From Bacteroidales bacterium (GTDB lineage: Bacteria; Bacteroidota; Bacteroidia; Bacteroidales; UBA932), in the NCBI GenBank assembly GCA_017631435.1, contig JAGBTG010000035.1:89218-153217 (forward strand): a DNA stretch of 64,000 nt. The letters are read 5' to 3'. Positions 8,381 to 15,816 of the stretch are shown here, piece after piece. The position numbers were made by a program, and so were the translations under genes. Within the stretch, counting starts at the first letter, position 1; each line of letters starts with the position of its first letter. The notes beneath the pieces were generated by a model that was not told the DNA's origin, did not search any database, and was given only the letters and a program-made list of their open reading frames with translations.

Positions 8381-9247
8381 ATGAGAACAAGATCAAAGCT
8401 GCCTATTGTGGCACTGATTTATGACTTTGACGGAACACTTGCAGCCGGAAACATGCAGGAATATTCATTTATAGAGAGTGTAGGTGAAAAGAAAGAGGAT
8501 TTCTGGGGACAGACTGCAGTGATGGCACAGGAACAGGACTCTGACAATGTGCTTGTTTATATGCTCCTTATGCTTGAAAAGGCAAAAGAGAGAGGCATTT
8601 CAATCAAGAGGGAGACCCTAAAAAAATATGGAGAGGATGTGAAACTTTTCAATGGTGTCAAGGAATGGTTCCGCAGAATCAGTGATTTTGGAATGGACCA
8701 TGGTGTGATAGTGGAGCATTACATAAATTCATCGGGAATGAAAGAGATGATTGAGGGAACCCCTATTGCCGACGAGTTCAAGACAATTTTTGCCAGCTCC
8801 TATTATTATGATGAAAATGGTGATGCACAGTGGCCAGCCGCTGCGGTAAACTATACCAACAAGACACAATTCCTCTACAAGATAAACAAAGGAATTTTTA
8901 CCATCAGGGACTCCGTAAAGATAAATGAGTCGATGCCAGATTCAAAGAAAAGGGTCCCTTTTACCAATATGGTCTATTTTGGAGACGGTGAAACAGATGT
9001 TCCTTGCATGAAACTGATCAAACAGATGGGTGGAAATACTATTGCTGTATATGAGCCTAAAAATGAGCGCAAGCGTGATGTGGCCAAGAAGATTTTGAAC
9101 CAGGACAGATGCGATTATGTTTGCCCTGCTGACTATTCACCAGGCAAGAATCTTGACACATTGGTTAAAGGAATAATCTGCAAGATTAAGGTAGATGATG
9201 ATTTGAAGAAACTTAAACAGGAATTCAAAAAGAAAGGGTACCGTTAA
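8381..9247 (+). CDS. HAD-superfamily hydrolase (phosphatase-like)
   Basis: 288 residues. Motif I is D-F-D-G-T at residues 15-19, containing the Asp nucleophile and general acid; motif IV is F-G-D-G-E-T-D-V at about residue 205, with the Mg2+-binding acidic residues. A helical cap region lies between the two. There is no signal peptide, so it acts in the cytoplasm. Probable phosphomonoesterase; the substrate is not predictable. Monocistronic, with its own promoter and a terminator overlapping the stop codon. Confidence 0.85.
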   Translation: MRTRSKLPIVALIYDFDGTLAAGNMQEYSFIESVGEKKEDFWGQTAVMAQEQDSDNVLVYMLLMLEKAKERGISIKRETLKKYGEDVKLFNGVKEWFRRISDFGMDHGVIVEHYINSSGMKEMIEGTPIADEFKTIFASSYYYDENGDAQWPAAAVNYTNKTQFLYKINKGIFTIRDSVKINESMPDSKKRVPFTNMVYFGDGETDVPCMKLIKQMGGNTIAVYEPKNERKRDVAKKILNQDRCDYVCPADYSPGKNLDTLVKGIICKIKVDDDLKKLKQEFKKKGYR

Positions 9248-9261
9248 AGGTATCCTTTTTT
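9234..9261 (+). terminator. Intrinsic terminator after the HAD gene
   Basis: A seven-base-pair stem (GGGTACC with GGTATCC, one G-T pair) followed by a run of T. The stop codon lies in the loop. Confidence 0.65.
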
Positions 9262-10591
9262 ATTTGAGTTTTTTCAGATGGTATATCATAATTGAAGCAG
9301 ATATTATGCATGATGTCAAGTCTGCAAGCGGCATGCTGGCCCAAATTCCATCCAATCCAAAGAACCGCGGAAGAATAAATATGAACGGAAGTACAAATAT
9401 CAGCTGTCTTGTAAGTGAAAGGAAGATTGCGGTTCCGGCATAACCAATGCTTCTGAAAAAATTTGAGGTAACCATTTGGAACCCTACTATAGGATAGAAC
9501 ATGAATGATATCCTTACTCCCCGTATAGCTTCATCAATTAGAGTTTCATCTGTTGTGAACATCATTACAAGTGTTTTGGGGAATAATTCTGCAATAATGA
9601 ATCCTGTGCTTGTAACCGCTATTGCGCACATTGCTGTATAGGTTACTACTTCCCTAAGCCTGTCATAAAGTCCGGCTCCAAAATTATAGCTGGCAATGGG
9701 TTGCATTCCCTGATTCAAGCCCATAACAACCATAATGAACAGGAAGGTCAGTTTATGTGAAATTCCGTATGCAGCAATGGCCAGGTCTCCCCCATTCTCC
9801 TTCAATCCCTGGTTGAAAGCTATTACAATAAGGCAAGCTGTTGCATTCATGAAGAATGGAGACATTCCAACACTCAAAATCCTCTTTACAATTGCAGGAA
9901 CCAACTTGTACCCACCTTTCTGGAAATGTACTACATGGTTTCTGTTGCTGAGTATGAATATTACCCACATCAGTGATATTGCCTGCGAAATTACTGTTGC
10001 AATTGCCGCTCCTTTTATTCCCCATTGATAAATGAAAAAAGGGTCAAGTAAAGCATTGATTATCACAGTTAAGATAGATGCGTTCATGGCCTTTTTTGGT
10101 AGGCCAGTGGCCCTGAGGACTGCATTGAGGGCAAAATATGTATGGGAAATTATGTTTCCATAAAGTATAATCTGCATGTACTCCCTGGCATAAGGAAGAG
10201 TATGCTCACTTGCTCCAAAAAATTCAAGTATGGGGTCAATGAACACAAGTACCCCTACCATATACAAAAGCCCTATAATGAAGTTTAATGTTATAACGTT
10301 GCCAAGGACCTTCTGTGCATTACCATAATCCTTTTTGCCAAGAAAAATGCCAATATTGGCTGATGCACCAACAGCGATCAATGAACTGAATGCAGTTCCA
10401 AGATTCATAAGTGGAAAAGTAAGTGCTAGTCCGGCAAGAGCATATCCACCCACAAACTGTCCAATATAGATGCTGTCCACCAGATTATACAATGAGGAAC
10501 AGCTCATTGCTATAATTGATGGAATTGCATACTGCTTGAGCAGTTTGGAGATTTTCTCAGTTCCAAGTTCTGTTGGGATTCCAGCGTGCAT
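9260..10591 (-). CDS. MATE family efflux transporter
   Basis: 443 residues with about twelve hydrophobic segments and the N-terminal MATE signature (I-P-S-I-I-A-M followed by Y-N-L-V-D-S-I-Y-I-G). Exports cationic compounds in exchange for Na+ or H+ across the inner membrane. It is the last gene of a minus-strand operon MATE / cytidylate-kinase-like / MATE and begins two bases after the kinase-like gene. It resembles the other MATE gene closely enough (shared A-G-V/I-P-T-E-L-G-T-E-K-I-S-K-L-L start) to be an old tandem duplicate. Confidence 0.92.
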   Translation of the reverse strand: MHAGIPTELGTEKISKLLKQYAIPSIIAMSCSSLYNLVDSIYIGQFVGGYALAGLALTFPLMNLGTAFSSLIAVGASANIGIFLGKKDYGNAQKVLGNVITLNFIIGLLYMVGVLVFIDPILEFFGASEHTLPYAREYMQIILYGNIISHTYFALNAVLRATGLPKKAMNASILTVIINALLDPFFIYQWGIKGAAIATVISQAISLMWVIFILSNRNHVVHFQKGGYKLVPAIVKRILSVGMSPFFMNATACLIVIAFNQGLKENGGDLAIAAYGISHKLTFLFIMVVMGLNQGMQPIASYNFGAGLYDRLREVVTYTAMCAIAVTSTGFIIAELFPKTLVMMFTTDETLIDEAIRGVRISFMFYPIVGFQMVTSNFFRSIGYAGTAIFLSLTRQLIFVLPFIFILPRFFGLDGIWASMPLADLTSCIISASIMIYHLKKLK

Positions 10592-10593
10592 CT

Positions 10594-11250
10594 TTATTTG
10601 CTCCAGCCTTTATGTCTGATAATATCCGCTATTACCTGTACACATCCGTCAACACCCAGCAAAGAAGAGTTGAGACACAGATCATAGGATGATGCTGCAC
10701 CCCACTGTTTGTATGTGAAATAATCGTAGTAGCTTTTTCTTTTGCTGTCACTCTTTTCCAAAAGTTCTACAAGTTCATCCCTGCTGTATTTTTCTGCATT
10801 TGGAATTTTATTGCACTCAAGAAGTCTCTCAACTTTATCCTCACCTTTTGCTGTTATGAAAACATTCAGACAGTTGATCCTATTTCTGAGAATGTAATCT
10901 GCACACCTCCCTACAAAAATAGCAGAACCTTCATTAGCAATCTTTATGATTGTTTCACTCTGTATTCTGAACAGTTCTTCCCTGTTTATTCCCGACGAAG
11001 TACCATATTCCGAGTACAGAGAACCCATTATGCCACTGAAGAAGCCTGAGATGAACTTTGATCCCCTTTTTTCATCAATATTTGCAAAGACCTCCTTACA
11101 CAGTCCGCTTTCTTTGGCGGCCTCATCAAGCAATTGCTTGTCATATTGTGGAATACCAAATTCCTGTGCAAGTTTTTGTGCTATCTCCAAGCCGCCTGCA
11201 CCTTTTTCACGGCCAATGGTAATGTAGAATTTAGTTTCCATATTGCTCAA
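10594..11250 (-). CDS. Cytidylate kinase-like family protein
   Basis: 218 residues. The N-terminus, T-I-G-R-E-K-G-A-G-G, corresponds to the P-loop region of this family but has Gly where true cytidylate kinases have the Lys of G-A-G-K-G. Next come the Q-Y-D-K-Q-L-L segment and a central F-V-G-R-C-A-D-Y-I-L motif typical of the cytidylate-kinase-like (AAA_26) group. CMP kinase activity is doubtful; the in vivo substrate is unknown. It overlaps the upstream MATE gene by 20 bases and is followed two bases later by the second MATE gene, so it is tightly coupled to transport. Confidence 0.85.
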   Translation of the reverse strand: MSNMETKFYITIGREKGAGGLEIAQKLAQEFGIPQYDKQLLDEAAKESGLCKEVFANIDEKRGSKFISGFFSGIMGSLYSEYGTSSGINREELFRIQSETIIKIANEGSAIFVGRCADYILRNRINCLNVFITAKGEDKVERLLECNKIPNAEKYSRDELVELLEKSDSKRKSYYDYFTYKQWGAASSYDLCLNSSLLGVDGCVQVIADIIRHKGWSK

Positions 11251-12592
11251 TTTTTTTGAATTTCTTGATTTGTTTGTAAAGAAGGATGAATGCTATCATA
11301 CTTGAAAGTCCGTCTGCAAGTGGCATACTCATCCATATTCCGTTGGTTCCAATGAAGGTTGGAAGAATAAGCAGGCCGGGAAGCAGGAAGATAAGCTGTC
11401 TTGTCAAGGACATGAAAACAGATTTTGCCGCCATTCCCACACTCTGGAAGAAGTTTCCGGCAACTATCTGGAAACCGATTATCGGGAAGCAGGCAAACAC
11501 AATTCTCATTCCAACTGTTGCATGCTGGATAAGTTCCTCATCTGTAGTAAAAACCAATGAAATTGCCCTTGGGAAGAACTCTGCCATAATGAAGCCGGTT
11601 GTGGTTACAGCAGTTGCGCAGATGATAGTAAGTTTCAATGCTTCCACTGTCCTTTTGTATTGTTTGGCTCCGTAATTGAATCCAACAATCGGCTGCATTC
11701 CCTGGTTGATTCCAAGTACTATCATTACAAATACAAATGATACCCTGTTAACGATGCCATATGCTCCAATAGCAAGGTCACCGCCATGTTGCTGTAATCC
11801 CTGATTTATGAGAATTACAATCAGGCAGGCTGCTGAGTTCATGAAGAATGGAGCCATACCAATTGAAATCACATCTTTTACAATCCTGGCCTTAAGCTTG
11901 TATATTCCTCTCTTGAAATGTATTACAAGATTCTTGTCTGAGAATATTTTAAGTGTCCAACACAATGCCAGTGACTGTGATATTATTGTTGCGGCGGCAG
12001 CACCCTGTATTCCCCATTTGAATACATATATGAACAACGGATCCAGGATTGCATTTATGATTACAGTAAAAATGGTCATGTACATGGCTTTTTTAGGAAG
12101 ACCGGCAGACCTGAGTACGGCATTCAGCCCCAGGTACATATGAGTAACAATGTTTCCCAAAAGGATTACCGTCATATAGTCCCTTGCATAACCGATTGTA
12201 TTTTCGCTTGCTCCAAAGAAATAAAGGATGGGATCAAGAAATATAAGGAAAACTATACTGTAAACAATTCCAATTATTGTGTTCAGTGTTACTACGTTGC
12301 CAAGAACTTTCTGGGCCATTTCATAGTTTTTCTGCCCAAGCAGCATTGATATTGTTGCTGAAGCACCAACTCCAACCAAGGCACCAAAAGCGGCACCAAG
12401 ATTCATCAGCGGAAACGTAAGCGCAAGACCGGCAATTGCAAATTTGCCCACTCCATGTCCAATAAAAATACTGTCAACCATATTGTACAACGACGAAGCC
12501 GTCATTGCAATAATTGCCGGAACGGCATACTGCCTCAGCAATTTGGAAATTTTTTCAGTTCCCAACTCTGTAGGAACACCTGCTACTGCCAT
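11231..12592 (-). CDS. MATE family efflux transporter
   Basis: 453 residues, about twelve hydrophobic segments, with the MATE signature I-I-A-M-T-A-S-S-L-Y-N-M-V-D near the N-terminus and the N-Q-G-M-Q-P-I-V-G-F-N-Y-G motif that opens the second half. Cation-coupled multidrug or metabolite exporter. First gene of the three-gene operon; its end overlaps the kinase-like gene by 20 bases. A -7 box sits upstream, and immediately beyond that lies the left arm of a 28-bp inverted repeat. Confidence 0.92.
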   Translation of the reverse strand: MAVAGVPTELGTEKISKLLRQYAVPAIIAMTASSLYNMVDSIFIGHGVGKFAIAGLALTFPLMNLGAAFGALVGVGASATISMLLGQKNYEMAQKVLGNVVTLNTIIGIVYSIVFLIFLDPILYFFGASENTIGYARDYMTVILLGNIVTHMYLGLNAVLRSAGLPKKAMYMTIFTVIINAILDPLFIYVFKWGIQGAAAATIISQSLALCWTLKIFSDKNLVIHFKRGIYKLKARIVKDVISIGMAPFFMNSAACLIVILINQGLQQHGGDLAIGAYGIVNRVSFVFVMIVLGINQGMQPIVGFNYGAKQYKRTVEALKLTIICATAVTTTGFIMAEFFPRAISLVFTTDEELIQHATVGMRIVFACFPIIGFQIVAGNFFQSVGMAAKSVFMSLTRQLIFLLPGLLILPTFIGTNGIWMSMPLADGLSSMIAFILLYKQIKKFKKIEQYGN

Positions 12593-12616
12593 ATAAATCC
12601 TTTAAATACTATCTTA

Positions 12617-12624
12617 CAAAGGTA
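12617..12624 (-). promoter_or_regulatory. -7 box of the MATE operon
   Basis: Read on the minus strand this is TACCTTTG, a full match to TAnnTTTG, 24 bases before the MATE ATG. The expected -33 region falls inside the inverted-repeat arm at 12633-12660, where no TTTG stands at the usual 19-22 base spacing. Confidence 0.5.
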
Positions 12625-12632
12625 CAATTTTT

Positions 12633-12767
12633 TTATTTTACGTCGTCTTTTTGTACAAAATCTTGAATATCAATGTTTTAAAAAATGTATAATATACAAA
12701 ATACAATTAATGCATTTTGTAACATGCTGATATACTTTATTTTATACAAAAAGACGACGTAAAATAA
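12633..12767. repeat. 28-bp inverted repeat flanking a 79-bp AT-rich spacer
   Basis: Left arm 12633-12660 and right arm 12740-12767 are reverse complements over 28 bases with one mismatch; the core is ACGTCGTCTTTTTGTA. The spacer 12661-12739 is AT-rich and contains smaller imperfect palindromes (for example GTATA-A-TATAC). No target-site duplication flanks the arms. It lies between the Hsp20 terminator and the MATE promoter. Possibilities are an invertible DNA switch, a small non-autonomous mobile element, or a binding site for a dimeric regulator; sequence alone does not decide. Confidence 0.75.
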
Positions 12768-12790
12768 GGGTGTCCTTTTGGAACACCCTT
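12766..12790 (-). terminator. Terminator of the Hsp20 gene
   Basis: AAGGGTGT (12766-12773) pairs with ACACCCTT (12783-12790), followed on the minus strand by a T-rich stretch that is the right arm of the inverted repeat. Confidence 0.6.
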
Positions 12791-12807
12791 ACCGTGGTTG
12801 ATATATA

Positions 12808-13233
12808 TTAATGTACCTCAATCTGTTTTTCAACAGGGGCCACTTTGTCGGGAGTAACTTTTGGAATGATGATGTCCAGTACTCCATTGTCAACTTTTGC
12901 CTCAATCTTATCCTTGTCAACATTGTCCGGCAAAATAAGGTTCTGTTGAAATTGAGTGTACGAAAATTCTTTACGGAGATATCTCCCCTTTTTGTCCTTA
13001 TCTTCAGATTTCTTCTCTTGTTTTACACATACAGAAAGAAGATTGTCGTTGGTAACCTTTACACTGAAATCGTCCTTAGTTAGGCCTGGAACTGCCATTT
13101 CCACCTTAAATTCATTCTCATTTTCCATAATGTTCATTGGTGATGATGAGTGCAGTCTCTCAACCCAGTCGCTCCCGATAAAATCGTTGAAGATTGAAGG
13201 GAACCAGCTCTGATTCTTTTTTGTTGGTAACAT
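12808..13233 (-). CDS. Hsp20/alpha-crystallin small heat shock protein
   Basis: 141 residues, the usual size. ATP-independent holdase that binds unfolding proteins in the cytoplasm. The alpha-crystallin domain spans about residues 37-135, with the A-V-P-G-L-T-K-D-D-F block and the V-D-N-G-V-L-D-I strand; the C-terminal I-I-I-P-K-V carries the I-x-I/V oligomerisation motif. Divergent from ybaK. A strong hairpin terminator follows. Confidence 0.93.
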   Translation of the reverse strand: MLPTKKNQSWFPSIFNDFIGSDWVERLHSSSPMNIMENENEFKVEMAVPGLTKDDFSVKVTNDNLLSVCVKQEKKSEDKDKKGRYLRKEFSYTQFQQNLILPDNVDKDKIEAKVDNGVLDIIIPKVTPDKVAPVEKQIEVH

Positions 13234-13273
13234 AACTATTATTTTTACATTGTTTCCATTACAACAAAACTGA

Positions 13274-13306
13274 TTGCAGAAGGTTCAGAAATATAGATTA
13301 TCTTTA
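13274..13306 (+). promoter_or_regulatory. Promoter of ybaK
   Basis: TTG at 13274-13276 and TATCTTTA at 13299-13306 (last base off consensus), 22 bases apart. Transcription would begin about where an upstream in-frame ATG (13308) lies, favouring the ATG at 13326. Confidence 0.45.
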
Positions 13307-13325
13307 CATGATTAAATTAAGTCTG

Positions 13326-13811
13326 ATGGCAACAAAGATCAACAAGACAAATGCAGCAAGGATTCTTGACCAGAAAAAGATAAAATATGAACTGGTACCA
13401 TATGAGGTAGATGAGAACGATTTGGCAGCAACTCATGTGGCGGCCCAGCTTGGTGAGGATATTGAGCAGGTGTTCAAAACACTTGTATTGCGTGGCGACA
13501 AGAATGGACTGCTTGTATGCGTAATTCCCGGAGACAAGGAGGTTGATTTGAAGAAGGCTGCAAAAATATCCGGCAACAAGAAAGTTGAAATGATTGCCAT
13601 GAAGGATCTCCTTCCTATAACAGGCTATATAAGAGGAGGTTGTACCCCTATCGGGATGAAGAAACCCTACCCTACCTGGATCCATCATACTGCCACAAAT
13701 TTTCCCTTCATATACATCAGTGCAGGCCAAAGAGGACTTCAGCTCAAACTTAATCCCGACGATTTGATGAATGCTTTTGGGATTATTTCTGCAGATCTGA
13801 TTGCAGAGTAA
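13326..13811 (+). CDS. ybaK: Cys-tRNA(Pro)/Cys-tRNA(Cys) deacylase, YbaK/EbsC type
   Basis: 161 residues from the ATG at 13326. Free-standing editing-domain protein that hydrolyses Cys mischarged on tRNA-Pro. Family features: T-N-A-A-R-I-L-D at the N-terminus, the T-L-V-L-R-G-D strand, the conserved Lys region P-G-D-K-E-V-D-L-K-K-A-A, and the glycine loop G-Y-I-R-G-G-C-T-P-I-G. Cytoplasmic. Stands alone between Hsp20 and the convergent amylase gene. An upstream ATG at 13308 would add six residues but lies at the probable transcription start. Confidence 0.9.
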   Translation: MATKINKTNAARILDQKKIKYELVPYEVDENDLAATHVAAQLGEDIEQVFKTLVLRGDKNGLLVCVIPGDKEVDLKKAAKISGNKKVEMIAMKDLLPITGYIRGGCTPIGMKKPYPTWIHHTATNFPFIYISAGQRGLQLKLNPDDLMNAFGIISADLIAE

Positions 13812-13896
13812 ATTATTATCTGAAATATTATTCTGATATAGGCTGTTTTTGCTGCAAATGTTTCTGTCCGAAAAGTTGTTTCAAATGCTTTATTGA

Positions 13897-14012
13897 GCGA
13901 GAAGAGATGTTTCGTAGGAGGACCTCATTCGACGGTTGGTAGTTATTTTGCGTGAGCAAAATGACGTACCAGAGGAGACTGCGTCGTCCTCCGAAGGAAT
14001 ATATCTTCTCGC
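13897..14012. repeat. 116-nt nested imperfect palindrome (structured element)
   Basis: Outer arms 13897-13908 and 14001-14012 pair (GCGAGAAGA with TCTTCTCGC). Inside, TTCG and GGAGGAC (13911-13914, 13917-13923) pair with GTCCTCC and CGAA (13986-13995); GACG (13931-13934) pairs with CGTC (13982-13985). The centre 13937-13951 pairs with 13956-13971 around a GTGA loop. It lies in the convergent gap between ybaK and the amylase gene, lacks a T tract, and is more GC-rich than its flanks, so it is larger than a normal terminator. It may be a repeated palindromic element or a stable RNA. Confidence 0.7.
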
Positions 14013-14024
14013 CTAATAATAGAA

Positions 14025-15692
14025 TTATAATAAGAATTCAGCAATTGCAACTCCGTACTTATCAAACTGCATCTCAACCTGCTCAAACGGGTTCAGCTGT
14101 CCATAAGGAATGTTCCAGAATCTGAACATATCATCGGGAAGATTCACTTTTGCTGAATTATATGATTGTGAGAAATCAACTGCAACAATAACAAGTTTGT
14201 CTCTCTTGTATGTATTTTCTGTATGGAGTTCATTGCCTCCTCTGTGGAAATTTTCTGCAGAGTTGTCACATGAATATTTGCGGGCAAATACAAAACACTT
14301 GTTAGTATCAAACAGGTCATTATGATAGTTTGCATACTGAAGATCAAATGTTTCGCCGCTTGTAACGGCTTTGTTTCCCATTGCAAAAGTTAAAAGTTTC
14401 TGATAGTATTCAAGAAGTTCCTTCTCGGATTCATATGATTTGCCTTTAAGCATTCTGGCTACAGATGGCGCACTGCACCAGTCAAAAATGGAGGTTCGGC
14501 CGTCTTTGCCGCTGAAACCCTCTTCAAGCATGCCGGCCTCTCCCACTTCCTGTCCGAAATATATCATGAACGGTGCTTTGTTGAGCATAAGTGAAACAGC
14601 CAGTGATGGGATCCCCTTAAAAGCATTTCCAAGATTGAAATCAGATGCAACTCGCTGTTCATCATGGTTTTCAAGGAAATTGAGCATATGGTTCTGCATG
14701 TCGTTTATGCTTTGCCAGCAACCTGTAATTTCACTTGAGGATTTGTATCCCTGTGAAATATATTTCAACGTGTCGTACAATCCTACTTTATCATACAGAT
14801 AATCAAATCCTCCCCTGAACATATATGATGAATATTCAGCCGGATTATATACCTCTGCAATGAATTGCACTTTTGGATACTTATGCTTTACTTCCCTAAT
14901 GCACCACTCCCAGAACTCTACCGGTACCAATTCAGCCATATCGCAGCGGAATGCGTCCACACCTTTAGAAGCCCAGAAGCAAAGGATATCATTCATCATG
15001 TACCAGGTTTTGGGTATTGGGTAGAAATGTCCCTTGCGGCCGTTCATATAGTCAACTCCGTAGTTCAGCTTCACTGTTTCATACCAGTCGTTCACTGAAG
15101 GGTTTGCTGTAAAGCAGTCGTTTCCTGTTGCTTTGGCCGGCCTTTCGTGGTATGTGCCCATTGAGAACATCTCTCCGGGAAGGTAGTAGTAGTTGTTGTC
15201 GGGAGAAAAAACATTTTCATTGTCTCCAATTCCAAAGTCTTTTGCCCAATAAGGTAGTGAATCTGAGTTGTATTCCCTGGCAAGGTGGTTAGGGACAAAA
15301 TCAAGTACCACTTTGAACCCCGCAGTGTGGGTGCGTTGTACAAGGTCCTCAAATTCAGCCATTCTGTTTTCTACTGAATCTGCAAGGTATGGGTTTACAT
15401 CATAGTAGTCCTTTATTGCATATGGGGAGCCTGCACGCCCTTTTATTACTGAAGGATTATCCCTGCGAATGCCGTATTCCTCAAAGGATGCTTTTGTTGC
15501 ATGTTCAATAACACCTGTATACCAGATATGTGTTACTCCAAGGGTGTGGAGATGTTCAAAAACAGATTCATTGATGGATGAGAATTTTCCCGTGCCGTTT
15601 GTCTGTAGTGTGCCGTCGGGATGACAATTTTCATTTGTGTTTCCAAATATTCTTGGTAATAGCTGGTATATTATAAATTTCTTATCCATCAT
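14025..15692 (-). CDS. GH13 alpha-amylase family protein, cytoplasmic
   Basis: 555 residues from the ATG at 15692 (a second ATG follows at 15689; a GTG at 15710 lies in a hairpin and is unlikely). The four GH13 regions are present: D-F-V-P-N-H (I), V-D-A-F-R-C-D-M-A-E with the Asp nucleophile (II), F-I-A-E-V-Y with the Glu acid/base (III), and F-L-E-N-H-D-E (IV). No signal peptide, so it probably acts on intracellular alpha-glucans such as glycogen or on imported maltodextrins. It follows the PFK gene but has its own -7 box and a 5' leader hairpin. Confidence 0.9.
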   Translation of the reverse strand: MMDKKFIIYQLLPRIFGNTNENCHPDGTLQTNGTGKFSSINESVFEHLHTLGVTHIWYTGVIEHATKASFEEYGIRRDNPSVIKGRAGSPYAIKDYYDVNPYLADSVENRMAEFEDLVQRTHTAGFKVVLDFVPNHLAREYNSDSLPYWAKDFGIGDNENVFSPDNNYYYLPGEMFSMGTYHERPAKATGNDCFTANPSVNDWYETVKLNYGVDYMNGRKGHFYPIPKTWYMMNDILCFWASKGVDAFRCDMAELVPVEFWEWCIREVKHKYPKVQFIAEVYNPAEYSSYMFRGGFDYLYDKVGLYDTLKYISQGYKSSSEITGCWQSINDMQNHMLNFLENHDEQRVASDFNLGNAFKGIPSLAVSLMLNKAPFMIYFGQEVGEAGMLEEGFSGKDGRTSIFDWCSAPSVARMLKGKSYESEKELLEYYQKLLTFAMGNKAVTSGETFDLQYANYHNDLFDTNKCFVFARKYSCDNSAENFHRGGNELHTENTYKRDKLVIVAVDFSQSYNSAKVNLPDDMFRFWNIPYGQLNPFEQVEMQFDKYGVAIAEFLL

Positions 15693-15705
15693 AAAGCAAA
15701 AAATT

Positions 15706-15730
15706 GACACCCCTATTCGTTTGGAGTGTC
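15706..15730 (-). promoter_or_regulatory. Hairpin in the amylase mRNA leader
   Basis: GACAC pairs with GTGTC, extended by two further C-G pairs after a mismatch. On the minus strand it is followed by a short T run and then the ATG. It would lie at the extreme 5' end of the transcript from the -7 box at 15739-15746, as a stabilising stem, an attenuator, or a second terminator for the PFK gene. Confidence 0.45.
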
Positions 15731-15738
15731 TTTCAATT

Positions 15739-15746
15739 CAAAATTA
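15739..15746 (-). promoter_or_regulatory. -7 box of the amylase gene
   Basis: Reads TAATTTTG on the minus strand. It lies between the PFK terminator and the leader hairpin. Confidence 0.45.
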
Positions 15747-15765
15747 GTGATTAAATCTGATATTT

Positions 15766-15795
15766 TAAAAAAAAGAGCCGCAAAACTGCGGCCCT
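15766..15795 (-). terminator. Intrinsic terminator of the PFK gene
   Basis: On the minus strand GCCGCA pairs with TGCGGC, followed by a run of eight T. Confidence 0.8.
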
Positions 15796-15816
15796 TTAAA
15801 AATATCAGTTCTGGTA

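Noticed and set aside
9260-12592. Recent segmental duplication of the two MATE genes
   Set aside because: They share the start and motifs but are clearly diverged throughout, so any duplication is old.
12633-12767. Treating the inverted repeat as an insertion sequence
   Set aside because: The spacer is only 79 bases with no coding capacity and no target-site duplication is visible; at most a non-autonomous element.
13897-14012. Riboswitch or tRNA in the ybaK-amylase gap
   Set aside because: It lies 3' of both convergent genes, so it cannot lead either, and it does not fold as a cloverleaf.
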